This document shows positions 6,232 to 6,274 of a DNA stretch of 6,274 bases, in pieces. The notes under the pieces were generated by a model. It saw only the letters and a program-made list of their open reading frames with translations. It had not been told where the DNA came from and did no database searches. Origin of the DNA: Candidatus Cloacimonadota bacterium (lineage in GTDB: Bacteria > Cloacimonadota > Cloacimonadia > Cloacimonadales > JAOZMQ01); the NCBI GenBank assembly GCA_029934195.1, contig JAOZMQ010000187.1, positions 1-6,274 on the forward strand, in the 5' to 3' direction. The first letter of the stretch is position 1. Every line of letters starts with the position of its first letter. Position numbers and translations under genes: made by a program.

Positions 6232-6274
6232 ATTAAACCACACTCTCTCACAATCTTTTCACAAAAAACTCATT

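Overview
The window is AT-rich (roughly 30% G+C by eye). It carries five protein genes, all on the + strand, and copies of a short non-coding inverted-repeat element. Strong AGGAG-type ribosome sites, an exported large protein with a classical signal peptide and a minimal ISC-type iron-sulfur operon fit an anaerobic or microaerophilic Gram-negative-type bacterium. A low-G+C member of the FCB group, for example Cloacimonadota, is a guess from style only; no taxonomic marker is present.

Left part (1-3341): a six-helix membrane protein of the SdpI family (63-722), then a 132-base gap holding what looks like a collapsed remnant of the repeat element (733-783) and a weak promoter candidate. Next is an 828-residue exported protein (855-3341) with a transglutaminase-like core (Cys181/His214) and a long, poorly recognisable C-terminal part.

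Middle gap (3342-3789): about 450 bases without a gene. It holds full repeat copy A (3391-3584) and, nearer the next gene, a perfect 9+9 inverted repeat (3696-3722) that could be the operator of the regulator gene that follows.

Right part (3790-6016): a tight three-gene operon with 1-base and 9-base gaps. It encodes an Rrf2/IscR-type regulator with a Cys-X5-Cys-X4-Cys cluster motif, a divergent NifS/IscS-type cysteine desulfurase, and an IscU-type scaffold fused to a DUF59/MIP18-like domain. The expected logic is that the desulfurase supplies sulfur, the scaffold builds the cluster, and the regulator senses cluster supply and adjusts the operon. No IscA, HscA/HscB or ferredoxin gene is visible inside the window. 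Repeat copy B (6018-6231) starts one base after the scaffold stop codon, and the last 43 bases hold nothing I can name.

The most interesting points are the repeat element (12-bp perfect terminal inverted repeats, internal hairpins, TA at both ends, MITE-like), the scaffold-DUF59 fusion, and the desulfurase with several altered cofactor-pocket motifs. I saw no evidence of a defence system, CRISPR array, tRNA or rRNA.
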